NCBI GenBank assembly: GCA_963674975.1
Contig: OY771913.1
Coordinates: 558,001-622,000 of the forward strand
Reading direction: 5' to 3'
Source: UBA4781 sp963674975
GTDB taxonomy: Bacteria > Chloroflexota > Anaerolineae > Anaerolineales > Anaerolineaceae
Length of the DNA: 64,000 bases
The notes under the pieces are model-generated. The model ran no database searches. It was not told where the DNA came from and saw only the letters and a list, made by a program, of their open reading frames with translations. Position 1 is the stretch's first letter, and every line of letters starts with the position of its first letter. The position numbers and the translations under genes were made by a program. Shown here in pieces: positions 51,998-60,542 of the stretch.

Positions 51998-52765
51998 TTA
52001 CTTTATTGAATCTTTAGCAGCCTGGCAGATGGTTACAAAATCATCTGCCTTCAGGCTGGCTCCACCAACCAGCGCCCCATCAATATTCGGCATACTGAAG
52101 ATCTCTGCCGCATTACTTCCTTTTACTGAACCACCATATAGAATACGGATCTGGTCAGCAGCTTTGTTTCCAAAGCTATCAGCCAGACTGCCGCGCACGA
52201 TCTTTCCAATGATCTCTTCAGCCTGCTCTGCAGTGGCAGCTTTTCCGGTTCCGATCGCCCAGATCGGTTCATACGCGATCACCAGTTTCACCGCATCACT
52301 CTCACTCAATTCTTTCAGACCTTCCACCACTTCCTGTTTCACAACCTCTGCGGTTTTCCCGGCTTCATTTTCTTCAAGTGTTTCTCCCACACAAACAATA
52401 GGTGTCAACCCATGCTTCAGGGCGGCTTTCACTTTAAGATTCACCGTTTCATTCGTTTCCCCAAAATACTGGCGTCGTTCAGAGTGACCGATGATCACAT
52501 ATTCACATAATTCTTTCACCATGGCTGGAGCAATTTCTGCAGTGAACGCACCGGATTCTTCCCAGTGCATGTTCTGTGCGCCCAAGCCGATTTCAGTTCC
52601 CGCAATCATCTGTGAAATAACCATAAGCGAAGTATAGGGAGGGCATAACACACGATCGATCTCTTGAACGGCTTGCAAACCGGGCAGCAGATCGGCTACC
52701 AGCAGGGAAGCCTGTTCAACAGTTTTGTTCATTTTCCAATTTCCAGCAACAAAAGGTTTTCTCAT
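51998..52765 (-). CDS. tpiA: Triosephosphate isomerase
   Basis: Glycolytic enzyme interconverting dihydroxyacetone phosphate and glyceraldehyde-3-phosphate. Catalytic Lys in FVAGNWKMNKT, catalytic His in YVIIGHSERRQYF, catalytic Glu in VIAYEPIWAIGTGKAAT, and phosphate loop ILYGGSVKGSNAAEIF are present. ATG 52765 (255 residues) is preceded by CGGAG; a longer frame to 52792 adds nine unusual residues. It stands alone, rather than in the gapA-pgk cluster. Convergent with upp, sharing its terminator. Confidence 0.96.
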   Translation of the reverse strand: MRKPFVAGNWKMNKTVEQASLLVADLLPGLQAVQEIDRVLCPPYTSLMVISQMIAGTEIGLGAQNMHWEESGAFTAEIAPAMVKELCEYVIIGHSERRQYFGETNETVNLKVKAALKHGLTPIVCVGETLEENEAGKTAEVVKQEVVEGLKELSESDAVKLVIAYEPIWAIGTGKAATAEQAEEIIGKIVRGSLADSFGNKAADQIRILYGGSVKGSNAAEIFSMPNIDGALVGGASLKADDFVTICQAAKDSIK

Positions 52766-52863
52766 GAATAACTCCGTTTTGTAAAATTTCATTGAATTAT
52801 TATAACCGTTTCTTTCACCATCAATATTCAGACTGCCGCGGTTAAAGCAAGCGCTTTTCGCAT

Positions 52864-52892
52864 TTGACCCATTTTTCTATTCAAGTTATGAT
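52864..52892 (+). promoter_or_regulatory. Promoter of the RNase P RNA gene
   Basis: TTGACC, exactly 17 bases, TATGAT. Transcription would begin at about 52899-52901, which is where the folded RNA begins. Confidence 0.85.
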
Positions 52893-52900
52893 TCAATTAC

Positions 52901-53244
52901 CGGGTTGGTCGGGTGATAGCGGCGGAACTCGTTCCGTTGAGGAAAGTCCGTACTCCACAGGGCGCAAAACCGGGGAAACCCCGGGGCGGGGAAACCTGCC
53001 GGCAGGGCCACAGAAACATACCGCCCGCAAGGGTAAGGGTGAAAAGGTGGTGTAAGAGACCACCGGCTGCTGCAGCAATGCAGCAGTCAGGCAACCCCTT
53101 TTAGGAGCAAGGTCGAACAGGCGCTGAAAACTCGGAACAGCCCCTTCCCTCACTGCAATGTGAGAGCGCCGGGTAGACCGCATAGATAGATTATCACCAC
53201 GGTGACCTGGTCACCGAACAGAATGCGGCTTATAGACCAACCCG
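52901..53244 (+). ncRNA. rnpB: RNase P RNA, class A
   Basis: Catalytic RNA that trims the 5' ends of tRNA precursors. The 5' end (CGGGTTGGTC) pairs perfectly with the 3' end (GACCAACCCG) to form helix P1. Conserved blocks are recognisable: GAGGAAAGTCCG (the first universally conserved core), ACAGAAACATACCGCC, GGGTAAGGGTGAAAAGGTG, AGAGACCACCGG and GGTAGACCGCATAGATAGATTATCACC near the 3' end. Length 344 bases fits the ancestral type A. Several open frames run through it on both strands and are rejected. Confidence 0.97.
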
Positions 53245-53270
53245 ATATTTTTATAAAAGGAGAATGAAAT

Positions 53271-53654
53271 ATGTCTGTGATCAAACATTTTGATGAAAAT
53301 TCCGCCAGTTTTCAATGGGAATCTGTGACACCGCGGAAGATTGATAAAGAAGGTCTTGCAGGTGTAACCAAACATATTCTTATCGGTCGTGAAGATCAAT
53401 CTCCTCACTACATCATGCGTTTCTTCTGGCTGGAGCCGGGCGGGCACAGTATGCTGGAACGCCATCCCCAGGAACATGGTGTGATCGTTTTAAAAGGAAA
53501 AGGCACCATTCAGATCGGTGAAGAGATAACTGAAATCCACCCAAATGATGTGGTTTTTGTATCTCCCAACGAACTGCACCAGTTCAAGAACCCCTTTGAT
53601 GAGCCATTTGGTTTTATCTGCGTTATCCCACGCCTCACTCCGGAAATGGAATAG
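53271..53654 (+). CDS. Cupin domain protein
   Basis: A 127-residue single-domain cupin of unknown role. The two cupin motifs are clear: LEPGGHSMLERHPQEHGVIVLKG (motif 1, with metal-binding His residues and Glu) and PNDVVFVSPNELHQFKNPFDEPFGFICVI (motif 2). AAAGGAG sits seven bases before the ATG. It begins 26 bases after the end of the RNase P RNA and may be transcribed with it. Could be an isomerase, a dioxygenase or a sugar-binding protein; the sequence does not tell. Confidence 0.85.
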   Translation: MSVIKHFDENSASFQWESVTPRKIDKEGLAGVTKHILIGREDQSPHYIMRFFWLEPGGHSMLERHPQEHGVIVLKGKGTIQIGEEITEIHPNDVVFVSPNELHQFKNPFDEPFGFICVIPRLTPEME

Positions 53655-53691
53655 AAAGGGATGAATTCTTATTGAAAAGAGCTTCTTTAAC

Positions 53692-53970
53692 ATGATCTTT
53701 TCCTATCTAGTATGGGCAGCATGTGGAGTTCTGCTGGGCTTTCTATATACCTTCAGCATTCAAGAAGAGATTCGGCTTTCACAAAAACAAACTGTCCAGC
53801 CCAAACAAAGAAATCCACTTTTTTCGATCTCACGCATTATTGTTTGCAGTGCTGTTCTCATTTATGGGTTATCAAGATCCATACTGCATGGATCGATCTG
53901 CCTGGCTTGCTTTCTAATTTCGAAAAACCTATTCTTGTTTGTGTTTCTTAAAAGAAAAGAAAAAAAATAA
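53692..53970 (+). CDS. Small membrane protein (92 residues), function unknown
   Basis: Two or three hydrophobic segments (residues about 3-22, SYLVWAACGVLLGFLYTF; 45-60, ISRIIVCSAVLIYG; 68-85, ICLACFLISKNLFLFVF) and a lysine-rich end. The layout recalls small subunits of the ATP synthase I type, but no motif confirms it. No good ribosome-binding site precedes the ATG; it lies 37 bases after the cupin gene. Real coding is plausible because the hydrophobic pattern is consistent, but not proven. Confidence 0.5.
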   Translation: MIFSYLVWAACGVLLGFLYTFSIQEEIRLSQKQTVQPKQRNPLFSISRIIVCSAVLIYGLSRSILHGSICLACFLISKNLFLFVFLKRKEKK

Positions 53971-54012
53971 AATTCACTGTTATCAGTTCTATTATTTTCT
54001 CATCCTTTTTAA

Positions 54013-54026
54013 AGTAAACGTTTTCT
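54013..54026. promoter_or_regulatory. Second possible LacI-type half-operator
   Basis: Contains the palindromic core AAACGTTT (54016-54023), upstream of the -35 of the sugar operon, and resembles the core of the downstream palindrome. Two sites on either side of a promoter would permit looping. Confidence 0.35.
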
Positions 54027-54049
54027 TCAGCATAATTTCAGCAGCTTGC

Positions 54050-54078
54050 TTGACTTTGGTTTGGTAATTTCGTATAAT
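54050..54078 (+). promoter_or_regulatory. Promoter of the LacI-controlled sugar operon
   Basis: TTGACT, exactly 17 bases, TATAAT, about 40 bases before the lacI-type gene. Confidence 0.85.
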
Positions 54079-54081
54079 ATT

Positions 54082-54110
54082 GCTAACACGTTTTAGTAAA
54101 ACGAGTTAGC
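54082..54110. promoter_or_regulatory. Operator palindrome for the LacI-family regulator
   Basis: A 29-base near-perfect palindrome. The core CGTTTTAGTAAAACG (54089-54103) is flanked on each side by one A and the inverted arms GCTAAC and GTTAGC. It covers the predicted transcription start, directly after the -10 element, so binding would block transcription; autoregulation of the adjacent LacI-type gene is very likely. Confidence 0.85.
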
Positions 54111-54118
54111 ATATCACG

Positions 54119-55174
54119 ATGATAAACAAAAGAATTACCGCCAAAGATGTTGCAAATGCAGCCGGTGTTTCACGCAGTACGGTTTCATTTGTCCTAAACA
54201 ATACCGAAGGCATGCGTATTAGTGATGAAACCCGCAAAAAAGTTCTTGAAGCTGCGGAGGAATTAAACTATCATCCCGATGCTTCCGCTCGCAGTATGGT
54301 CAAGGGAAAAACATATATTATTGGCTTTGTAATTCGGCAGGAACCCGATAAAGCTTATGCTGACCTGCTCCTTTCCGAAGTCATGCGCGGGATCAGCGAA
54401 GCCGCTGCCGATCACAATTATCATATGATCTTTAAACCGGTTCCCCCTGAAGACGAGTCAAACAGCCTCACCACTCTCTTCCTCGAACATCAGGTAGATG
54501 GATTGATCGTTTCAGGACCGCTTGCCAATGATCAGGAAATCGTTGATCTATTCAATGCGAATGCTCCCATCATCCTTCAGGGGCGCATTGATTATCCTGA
54601 TATTCCATCAGTAGATATCAACAATCGCAAAGCAGCCGAAAAAGCAGTCAACCATCTGATCAATCTGGGGCATAAAGAAATCGCTTTTTTATCCAATGCG
54701 TCACTGAGTTATTCCAGCAGTAAAGACAGGTTGACTGGTTATCGAAGAGCATTGGAACAGGCAGGTATCGCATATAACGAGAATCTGGTCTTTTTCGGAG
54801 ATCGAACTCCCGATTCGGGATATCAAGCTATAAAAACCATACTTCAATCCCCCATCAAACCAAGTGCAATTTTCATCGCTTCCGATACGGTTGCACTGGG
54901 TTGTTTGAATGCACTCTACGAAAAAAACATCCGCGTTCCAGAAGATATTGCCATCATGGGTTTTGATGATATTCCATTATCAAAACATCTGGCACCTCCT
55001 CTTTCCACCATCCGTATCCCTGCTTACGAGCTGGGTTGGAATGCGGCGAATCTTCTGATCAAATGGCTGGATAAAAAGGAAATCCCAGGGCAGGATTGTA
55101 TTCTGGAAACAGAATTAATTGTGCGTGAATCATGTGGATTACATCAAAAAAAGAAAAAGGAACAAAATAATTAA
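54119..55174 (+). CDS. LacI family transcriptional regulator
   Basis: Repressor of the sugar uptake operon that follows. DNA-binding domain residues about 5-55 (ITAKDVANAAGVSRSTVSFVLNN, then hinge YHPDASARSMVKG), then the periplasmic-binding-protein-like sugar domain (IIGFVIRQEPDKAYADLLLSEVMRGI, DGLIVSGPL, INNRKAAEKAVNHLINLGHKEIAFLS, ASDTVALGCLNALYEKNIRVPEDIAIMGFDDIPLSKHLAPPLSTIRIP). At 351 residues it is full length. The ATG has no Shine-Dalgarno site, and the palindrome just upstream is its probable operator. Confidence 0.94.
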   Translation: MINKRITAKDVANAAGVSRSTVSFVLNNTEGMRISDETRKKVLEAAEELNYHPDASARSMVKGKTYIIGFVIRQEPDKAYADLLLSEVMRGISEAAADHNYHMIFKPVPPEDESNSLTTLFLEHQVDGLIVSGPLANDQEIVDLFNANAPIILQGRIDYPDIPSVDINNRKAAEKAVNHLINLGHKEIAFLSNASLSYSSSKDRLTGYRRALEQAGIAYNENLVFFGDRTPDSGYQAIKTILQSPIKPSAIFIASDTVALGCLNALYEKNIRVPEDIAIMGFDDIPLSKHLAPPLSTIRIPAYELGWNAANLLIKWLDKKEIPGQDCILETELIVRESCGLHQKKKKEQNN

Positions 55175-55238
55175 GGAGGTGAATGAAAAAGAAAAATTAA
55201 TTTTGATCTTGAAGAATATTACAAAAAGAGGAGAAAAA

Positions 55239-56558
55239 ATGAAAAAACGTTTTTGGTTACCTATTGCGCTGCTCACCATCATAGCGATGGTTCTGGTATC
55301 TTGCCAGACAGCGGCAGAAACTACTCCCGCAGAAGAAGCACCAGCGGAAGAAGTAGTTGAAGAAGAAGTGGTAGAAGATCCCTGCATGGGAGCACAACCC
55401 GGCGATGAAATCACACTTCTGTACCAGTGGTCAGGCGCAGAAGAGGAAATGCTGAATGAAATCCTCGCTCCCTTTGTGGAGGAATGCGGCGTCGTTTTAG
55501 TGCCCGAATCCACCCGTGATCAGGCTCTTTTAGACACCAAGGTTCAGGCTGGAACTCCACCAGATGTTGCATTTTGGAACGTTGCTCAACTTGAACAGTA
55601 TAAAGACATCCTTATCCCAATGGATACTCTGGGTGCACATGGAGAAAATTACAAAGACTTCTTCAAGACTCCCGGAATAATCGATGGTGTATGGCTCGGT
55701 TTGCCTGTCAAGGCTGATATCAAGACTATCATCTGGTACAGCCCTGCAGTATTTGATGCAAAAGGCTACACCGTTCCGACCACATGGGCAGAATTGGATG
55801 ACCTGGTTGAAGCAATGGTTGCCAATGGTGACGTACCGTGGAGTATGGGTATGGAATCAGGCGACGCTACCGGTTGGACCGGCTCCGACTTCATCCAGGA
55901 CATCCTCCTTGTCCAGCAAGGTCCCGATTATGTCAACAAACTGATCACCGGCGAAGTTGCTTATAATGACGCAGGTGTTAAGCAAGCCTACGAAACCTAT
56001 GGAAAATGGGCATCAGATGCGACATACACCGTTGGTGGCGCAGAGGGAACTCTCTCTACCGGATTCAACGATGCTATTTTGAAAGTCTTCTCTGATCCGC
56101 CAGAGGCAATGATGGTAAAGCAGTCTGGTTTTGCAGGTGGAACAGTTACCGAACAGTATCCTGATATGGTCTACGGCGAAGATTATGACTTCTTCGCAGT
56201 TCCCGGTGCGCAGGGTATGCAGGGTGGTGCAGACTGGTTGATGGTCTTCAATGACACTCCCGCAGTCCGTGCTCTCATCTCCTACCTGTCTTCACTGGAA
56301 GGTGGTGCAAATTGGGCAAAAGCCGGCTTTGACCTGTCACCTAACAAGGGTGCTGACGGCAACTACGTTAGTCCTGCTTTGATCAAGAAGGGTGCAGCTT
56401 TAGCAAATGCTACCGGTTTCACTCCTGATCTTGGCGACACCATCCCCGGTGGCTTTGGCAGTGCAGAATGGGCAGCCATTGTAAGTTACATCAATGGCGG
56501 CGACCTGGATACAGCGCTCGATTCTGTTGCTCAAGCGCAAGCTGAAGCACTACAATAA
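55239..56558 (+). CDS. ABC transporter sugar-binding lipoprotein
   Basis: Extracellular substrate-binding component of family 1 (maltose-type). Signal peptide KKRFWLPIALLTIIAMVLVSC with a lipobox Cys, then an Ala/Glu-rich linker (about 25 residues) and the binding domain (EITLLYQWSGAEEEMLNEIL, VPESTRDQALLDTKVQAGTPPDVAFW, LPVKADIKTIIWYSPAVFDAKGYTVPTTWAELDDLV). The start is ATG 55239 with GAGGAG seven bases upstream; the frame is open further upstream but overlaps the regulator gene. Domain length (about 415 residues) and Trp/Tyr-rich pocket candidates fit sugar binding. Confidence 0.93.
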   Translation: MKKRFWLPIALLTIIAMVLVSCQTAAETTPAEEAPAEEVVEEEVVEDPCMGAQPGDEITLLYQWSGAEEEMLNEILAPFVEECGVVLVPESTRDQALLDTKVQAGTPPDVAFWNVAQLEQYKDILIPMDTLGAHGENYKDFFKTPGIIDGVWLGLPVKADIKTIIWYSPAVFDAKGYTVPTTWAELDDLVEAMVANGDVPWSMGMESGDATGWTGSDFIQDILLVQQGPDYVNKLITGEVAYNDAGVKQAYETYGKWASDATYTVGGAEGTLSTGFNDAILKVFSDPPEAMMVKQSGFAGGTVTEQYPDMVYGEDYDFFAVPGAQGMQGGADWLMVFNDTPAVRALISYLSSLEGGANWAKAGFDLSPNKGADGNYVSPALIKKGAALANATGFTPDLGDTIPGGFGSAEWAAIVSYINGGDLDTALDSVAQAQAEALQ

Positions 56559-56568
56559 CTAGTATGAT

Positions 56569-56604
56569 GATCGGGTGTCTGTGAACCAGACGCCCGATCC
56601 TTTT
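56569..56604 (+). terminator. Partial terminator between binding protein and permease genes
   Basis: Stem GATCGGGTGTCTG / CAGACGCCCGATC with one G-T pair, a five-base loop and CTTTT. Such hairpins after the binding-protein gene usually make that protein more abundant than the permeases; partial read-through is assumed because the operon continues. Confidence 0.75.
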
Positions 56605-56652
56605 AAGCAATCATTCATATTATTCTTAATACAATCTTTATGGAGGTGAAAA

Positions 56653-57576
56653 ATGGCAAAAAGGTCCTATGGAATCATGCGGCAGAAACCGCTTACACCG
56701 TGGCTGTACTTGCTGCCCGCTCTGATCGTGATGTCAACGTTCATCGTTTACCCCGGCTTTAACACCTTCTACCTCAGTATTCGCAACAACGATAACACAG
56801 GCTGGGCAGGCACACGCTGTATGGCTGGACAGCCATGCTGGGGAATCTTTGAGAATTATCGCTATGCACTAACATCCACCATCATGCAGACCGCTTTCTT
56901 GAATAACCTGAAATGGATCGTCCTCATGGTGAGCGGATCCGTTGCCCTGGGGCTGCTGATCGCAGTTTTAGCAGACAGGGTGAAATATGAATCCCTGGCA
57001 AAATCCATTATCTTTCTGCCCATGGCGATTTCGTTTGTGGGTGCAGGCGTTATCTGGAAATTCGTTTACAACTATGGAACAACCCAGGTTCAGGTTGGAC
57101 TGCTTAACGCCATTATCACCGGGTTGGGTGGAAAGCCCGTTTCATGGCTGACCGAACCTAACATCAACACCATTGCCCTGATCGTAGTTGGAGTCTGGAT
57201 GTGGACCGGCTTCTGTATGACCATATTGGCAGCAGCTCTGAAGGGAGTTTCCGTGGAAATCCTGGAAGCTGCCCGTGTGGATGGGGCTAACGAGTGGCAG
57301 GTTTTCTGGAAGATCATGATCCCGCAGATCCTGCCCACCATCACCGTGGTTGTTACCACCATGATCATCAATGTATTGAAGATCTTTGATATCGTATATG
57401 TCATGACAGGCGGTAATTACGGGACAGAGGTCATTGCGAATCGTATGTACATTGAAATGTATAAGAATTATGATCCCGGTCGTGCCTCTGCCATAGCCGT
57501 ATTGTTGATCATTGTCATTATCCCTGCCATGATCATGAATATCCGTCGTTTTCAGAAGCAGGAGGAAACACGATGA
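56653..57576 (+). CDS. ABC sugar transporter permease (MalF type)
   Basis: First membrane subunit. Six hydrophobic segments (PWLYLLPALIVMSTFIVYPGF, LKWIVLMVSGSVALGLLIAVL, IIFLPMAISFVGAGVIWKFV, IALIVVGVWMWTGFCMTILAAAL, ILPTITVVVTTMIINVL, ASAIAVLLIIVIIPAMIM) and the EAA loop VEILEAARVDGANEWQVFWKIMIPQI that contacts the ATPase. The first external loop carries a Cys pair Cys56-x5-Cys62 (TRCMAGQPCWG), rare in MalF-type permeases. Start ATG 56653 after TGGAGG. It overlaps the next gene by four bases. The ATPase subunit is not encoded here, as is usual with a shared MsmX-like ATPase. Confidence 0.92.
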   Translation: MAKRSYGIMRQKPLTPWLYLLPALIVMSTFIVYPGFNTFYLSIRNNDNTGWAGTRCMAGQPCWGIFENYRYALTSTIMQTAFLNNLKWIVLMVSGSVALGLLIAVLADRVKYESLAKSIIFLPMAISFVGAGVIWKFVYNYGTTQVQVGLLNAIITGLGGKPVSWLTEPNINTIALIVVGVWMWTGFCMTILAAALKGVSVEILEAARVDGANEWQVFWKIMIPQILPTITVVVTTMIINVLKIFDIVYVMTGGNYGTEVIANRMYIEMYKNYDPGRASAIAVLLIIVIIPAMIMNIRRFQKQEETR

Positions 57577-58763
57577 GCACCAAAAAAAATAAAAAAGCCC
57601 ATGGGTTGAAAGATCTTCCGATTCATATCATCCTGATCCTTCTATGTCTTGCCTGGTTGATCCCGACACTGGGTCTATTGGTCACCTCATTTAGACCGCT
57701 GCAGGATATCAACACCAGCGGTTGGTGGACGATCTTTGCTAAGACAAAAGGATATGAAGAATACCAGACCTACTGCGCAAGCTGCCATGGAGAAGATGGC
57801 AGTGCAATTGCTGAAGCAGATCTTTCCGACCCTGAATTAGTCGGAGGTTATAAGCGGTCTCTCACCCTCATCCCTGTTCTTGAGGCTGATATCAATGGTG
57901 AGCCGCATATGGGTGAAATCAGCCTGCCTGATGAAAATGAAAGCGCATCGATCCTTTCATACATGAAACGTCTATCAGGGATTGATACCAGCACCACATT
58001 CACGCTGGATAACTACATCGATGCATTCACCGGATATCGAGGAAATAAAACCTACCGCGAAGATTGTGCCAGTGGAACCCAATCACTGGATCTGTACTGC
58101 GATATTCGCGATCTTTTAAACCCACGTGGAATGGGTAGAGCATTCATCAACAGTGTATTCGTCGCTGTCCCATGTACTGTTTTACCAATTCTGATCGCCT
58201 CATTTGCAGCGTATGCGTTCTCCTGGATGGATTTCAAGGGTCGCCAATGGCTGTTTGCCCTGCTGGTCGGTTTACAGGTCGTTCCCCTGCAGATGACTCT
58301 CATACCGGTTTCACGCTTATATGCCCAATTGGGTTTGAATGGTACCTTCCTTGGTATCTGGCTCTTCCATACCGGTTTTGGACTACCCTATGCAATTTAT
58401 CTGATGCGCAACTTCATGGGCAGCCTGCCCAAAGAGGTTTTCGAATCAGCCTATATCGATGGGGCATCGCACTGGACAGCTTTTCGAAGATTAGCAATTC
58501 CTCTTTCTGTTCCAGCTATCGCTTCTCTCACCATTTTCCAATTTTTGTGGATCTGGAACGACCTGCTGGTCGCGCTGGTTTTCCTGGGCGGCAAACACCC
58601 GGTATTGACCTATCAGATCGGGAACATGGTCACTTCCCTCGGCAGCGGATGGCAGCTGCTGACTGCTGCAGCCTTTATTTCAATGGCGCTCCCCATGCTC
58701 GTCTTCCTGCTGCTGCAGAAATACTTCGTACGCGGAATGATGGCAGGCTCAGTAAAGGGATAA
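57573..58763 (+). CDS. ABC sugar transporter permease (MalG type) with cytochrome c-like insert
   Basis: Second membrane subunit. Helix 1 (residues about 18-40, IILILLCLAWLIPTLGLLVTSF) and the core from about residue 185 (AFINSVFVAVPCTVLPILIASFAAYAF, EAA loop VFESAYIDGASHWTAFRRLAIPLSVPA) are typical, and the total of 396 residues is about 110 above the usual 280. The excess lies in the first external loop: residues about 55-137 read YEEYQTYCASCHGEDGSAIAE, then LVGG ... PHMGEISLPD and ASILSYMKRLSG, the form of a c-type cytochrome with heme-attachment motif Cys68-x2-Cys71-His72 and a candidate distal Met113. Whether heme is bound is unknown. A further Cys pair (DCASGTQSLDLYC) follows at about 163-175. 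Confidence 0.93.
   Translation: MSTKKNKKAHGLKDLPIHIILILLCLAWLIPTLGLLVTSFRPLQDINTSGWWTIFAKTKGYEEYQTYCASCHGEDGSAIAEADLSDPELVGGYKRSLTLIPVLEADINGEPHMGEISLPDENESASILSYMKRLSGIDTSTTFTLDNYIDAFTGYRGNKTYREDCASGTQSLDLYCDIRDLLNPRGMGRAFINSVFVAVPCTVLPILIASFAAYAFSWMDFKGRQWLFALLVGLQVVPLQMTLIPVSRLYAQLGLNGTFLGIWLFHTGFGLPYAIYLMRNFMGSLPKEVFESAYIDGASHWTAFRRLAIPLSVPAIASLTIFQFLWIWNDLLVALVFLGGKHPVLTYQIGNMVTSLGSGWQLLTAAAFISMALPMLVFLLLQKYFVRGMMAGSVKG
57735..57983 (+). other. Cytochrome c-like domain inside the MalG-type permease
   Basis: Segment coding for residues about 55-137 of the permease. The CASCH codons are at 57774-57788; the candidate axial Met is at about 57909-57911. The frame runs through without interruption and the flanking permease motifs are intact, so it is an insertion in one polypeptide, not two genes. 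Confidence 0.85.
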
Positions 58764-58776
58764 GATCTATATACTG

Positions 58777-60525
58777 ATGAATTCACTGCTGGAGAGTTTA
58801 GAGAATAAAATCGAGATCCAGGAAGTACCTTTCAGCTACCCTGGATCTCGCCTGACCGTCTTCCGTTATCCAGATAAAAGTTCGCTTTATATTTGGCTGG
58901 CAGAGCGGTTGATAAAATATTTTCCGGATATCGAATCCTATCCCGAGCAGCCGCCTCTGCTGGATGAACTCACCTTTATTGATGGAAACCGGAATTCACT
59001 TGACTTTCAGATCATAGCATCTCCCTGGCAGCTTGAATTCATCACCGAGATCGGGAAATTTCTTCTCTCATTCGTGGATGAATCAACCCTTTGCATCCAG
59101 ATGCCCCCTGGAGTTGAAGCAGGAATTCATTTTCAGATCCCTGCTTTCGAATGGAAACCCAATCCAACGGGAGGATTGATCATTTCGTACCGTGATCTCC
59201 ATTATTCATCAGATGGAGATATTCTAGTAAATGAGCTTTTAAAATCAGAAGAACGATCAACACTTGATTTTATTTGCAGCAACGGGCAGGGTCGATTTAT
59301 CCTGCTTTCAATAGGAAAAGATGAAAAAAATAAACCGGCTGCCTTACTGCAGCACTCAACGAGCAGGGCTGCCGCGGTCTGGCAGAACTGGTTTGAACAT
59401 GTCCCCCCGGTCGATAAAGCCTACCAGCCCATGTACGCTTATGCCTGGTGGGTGCTTTTCAACAATATGTTCAGTCCTGCCGGAAATTTAAAACATACGG
59501 TCATCGCACCCTCAAAAAAGAACTATATCGGTATCTGGTTGTGGGACAACGCGCTGCATGCCCTTGCGCTGCGCCACCTTGATCCCCAACTGGCACGCGA
59601 TCAAATTCTCGCATTTCTCCCCTATCAGCAAAAAGACGGCATGCTGCCGGACGTTGTTTTCGATGAGGGCATCGTCACCGAACTCAACCACCCCACAAAC
59701 GCAAAAGTCACCAAGCCTCCCGTCCTTGCTTGGGCAGCCATGAAAATTCATGAGATTGATCCCGACCTTGCATTTTTAGATCAAATTTATAAACCGCTGG
59801 TTCAATGGAACCGCTGGTGGTTTAAGTCCAACGATGCCGATAGAGATGGATATATCGGATACAATCATCCTTTTTCATCGGGCATGGACGATAATCCAAC
59901 CTGGGATAAGGGCATGCCGGTAGAATCCCCGGATATTAATACCTACCTGTATCTTCAGATGGGAGCATTATCTAAAATGGCGCTGATGCTGGGGAGGCAG
60001 GACGATGCCAAAATTTGGGAAACACGCGCATCGCAGCTTCTGACCATTATGATCGGGCATGCCTGGAATGAAAAAAAAGGATTCTTCCAGGCAACATATC
60101 ATCACGAGCCTGTTGCCGTACTCTCACCACTTAATTTATTCCCCCTGTGGATACCCGCTTTACCGGAGCATATGAAGAAAAGTCTGATCGCTCATTTAAC
60201 AGATCCCCGACAGTTCTGGGGACAATGGATGCTGCCCAGTGTTGCTTACTGCGATCTTGATTACAACCCCGATAAAATGTGGCGCGGTCCGGTTTGGATC
60301 AATGTAAATTATTTCTTTATTGACGCACTACAGAAAAATGGAGAAGTGAAGCTGGCTGATGAACTGCTAAAAAAAACCTTAACCATGATGATGAACAACT
60401 CGGGGATCTATGAATACTACAACTCGAAAACCGGCGGTCCCGGCACACATGCCGCGGCTGCCTTCGGTTGGAGCGCTGCACTATTCATCGATCTCGCGAT
60501 TCAAGCATCAAAAGGATGTTATTAA
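58777..60525 (+). CDS. GH63-like (alpha/alpha)6-barrel glycosidase
   Basis: Probable intracellular alpha-glucosidase. The 582-residue protein has an N-terminal beta-rich region (1-200) and a helical barrel with YIGIWLWDNALHALALRHLD, MLPDVVFDEGIVTELNHPTNAKVTKPPVLAWA, DRDGYIGYNHPFSSGMDDNPTWDKG (acidic catalytic site) and MWRGPVWINVNYFFIDALQ, characteristic of GH63 and trehalase/mannosyl-oligosaccharide glucosidase-like enzymes. No signal peptide. Being between the permeases and trehalose synthase, it may cleave trehalose, glucosylglycerate or another alpha-glucoside; the substrate is inferred. The ATG is 13 bases after the permease stop. Confidence 0.82.
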   Translation: MNSLLESLENKIEIQEVPFSYPGSRLTVFRYPDKSSLYIWLAERLIKYFPDIESYPEQPPLLDELTFIDGNRNSLDFQIIASPWQLEFITEIGKFLLSFVDESTLCIQMPPGVEAGIHFQIPAFEWKPNPTGGLIISYRDLHYSSDGDILVNELLKSEERSTLDFICSNGQGRFILLSIGKDEKNKPAALLQHSTSRAAAVWQNWFEHVPPVDKAYQPMYAYAWWVLFNNMFSPAGNLKHTVIAPSKKNYIGIWLWDNALHALALRHLDPQLARDQILAFLPYQQKDGMLPDVVFDEGIVTELNHPTNAKVTKPPVLAWAAMKIHEIDPDLAFLDQIYKPLVQWNRWWFKSNDADRDGYIGYNHPFSSGMDDNPTWDKGMPVESPDINTYLYLQMGALSKMALMLGRQDDAKIWETRASQLLTIMIGHAWNEKKGFFQATYHHEPVAVLSPLNLFPLWIPALPEHMKKSLIAHLTDPRQFWGQWMLPSVAYCDLDYNPDKMWRGPVWINVNYFFIDALQKNGEVKLADELLKKTLTMMMNNSGIYEYYNSKTGGPGTHAAAAFGWSAALFIDLAIQASKGCY

Positions 60526-60542
60526 TACTCGAAGGGAAGATT

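Noticed and set aside
52897..53183. Several open frames of 63 to 96 codons on both strands
   Set aside because: They lie fully inside the RNase P RNA gene and match no protein pattern.
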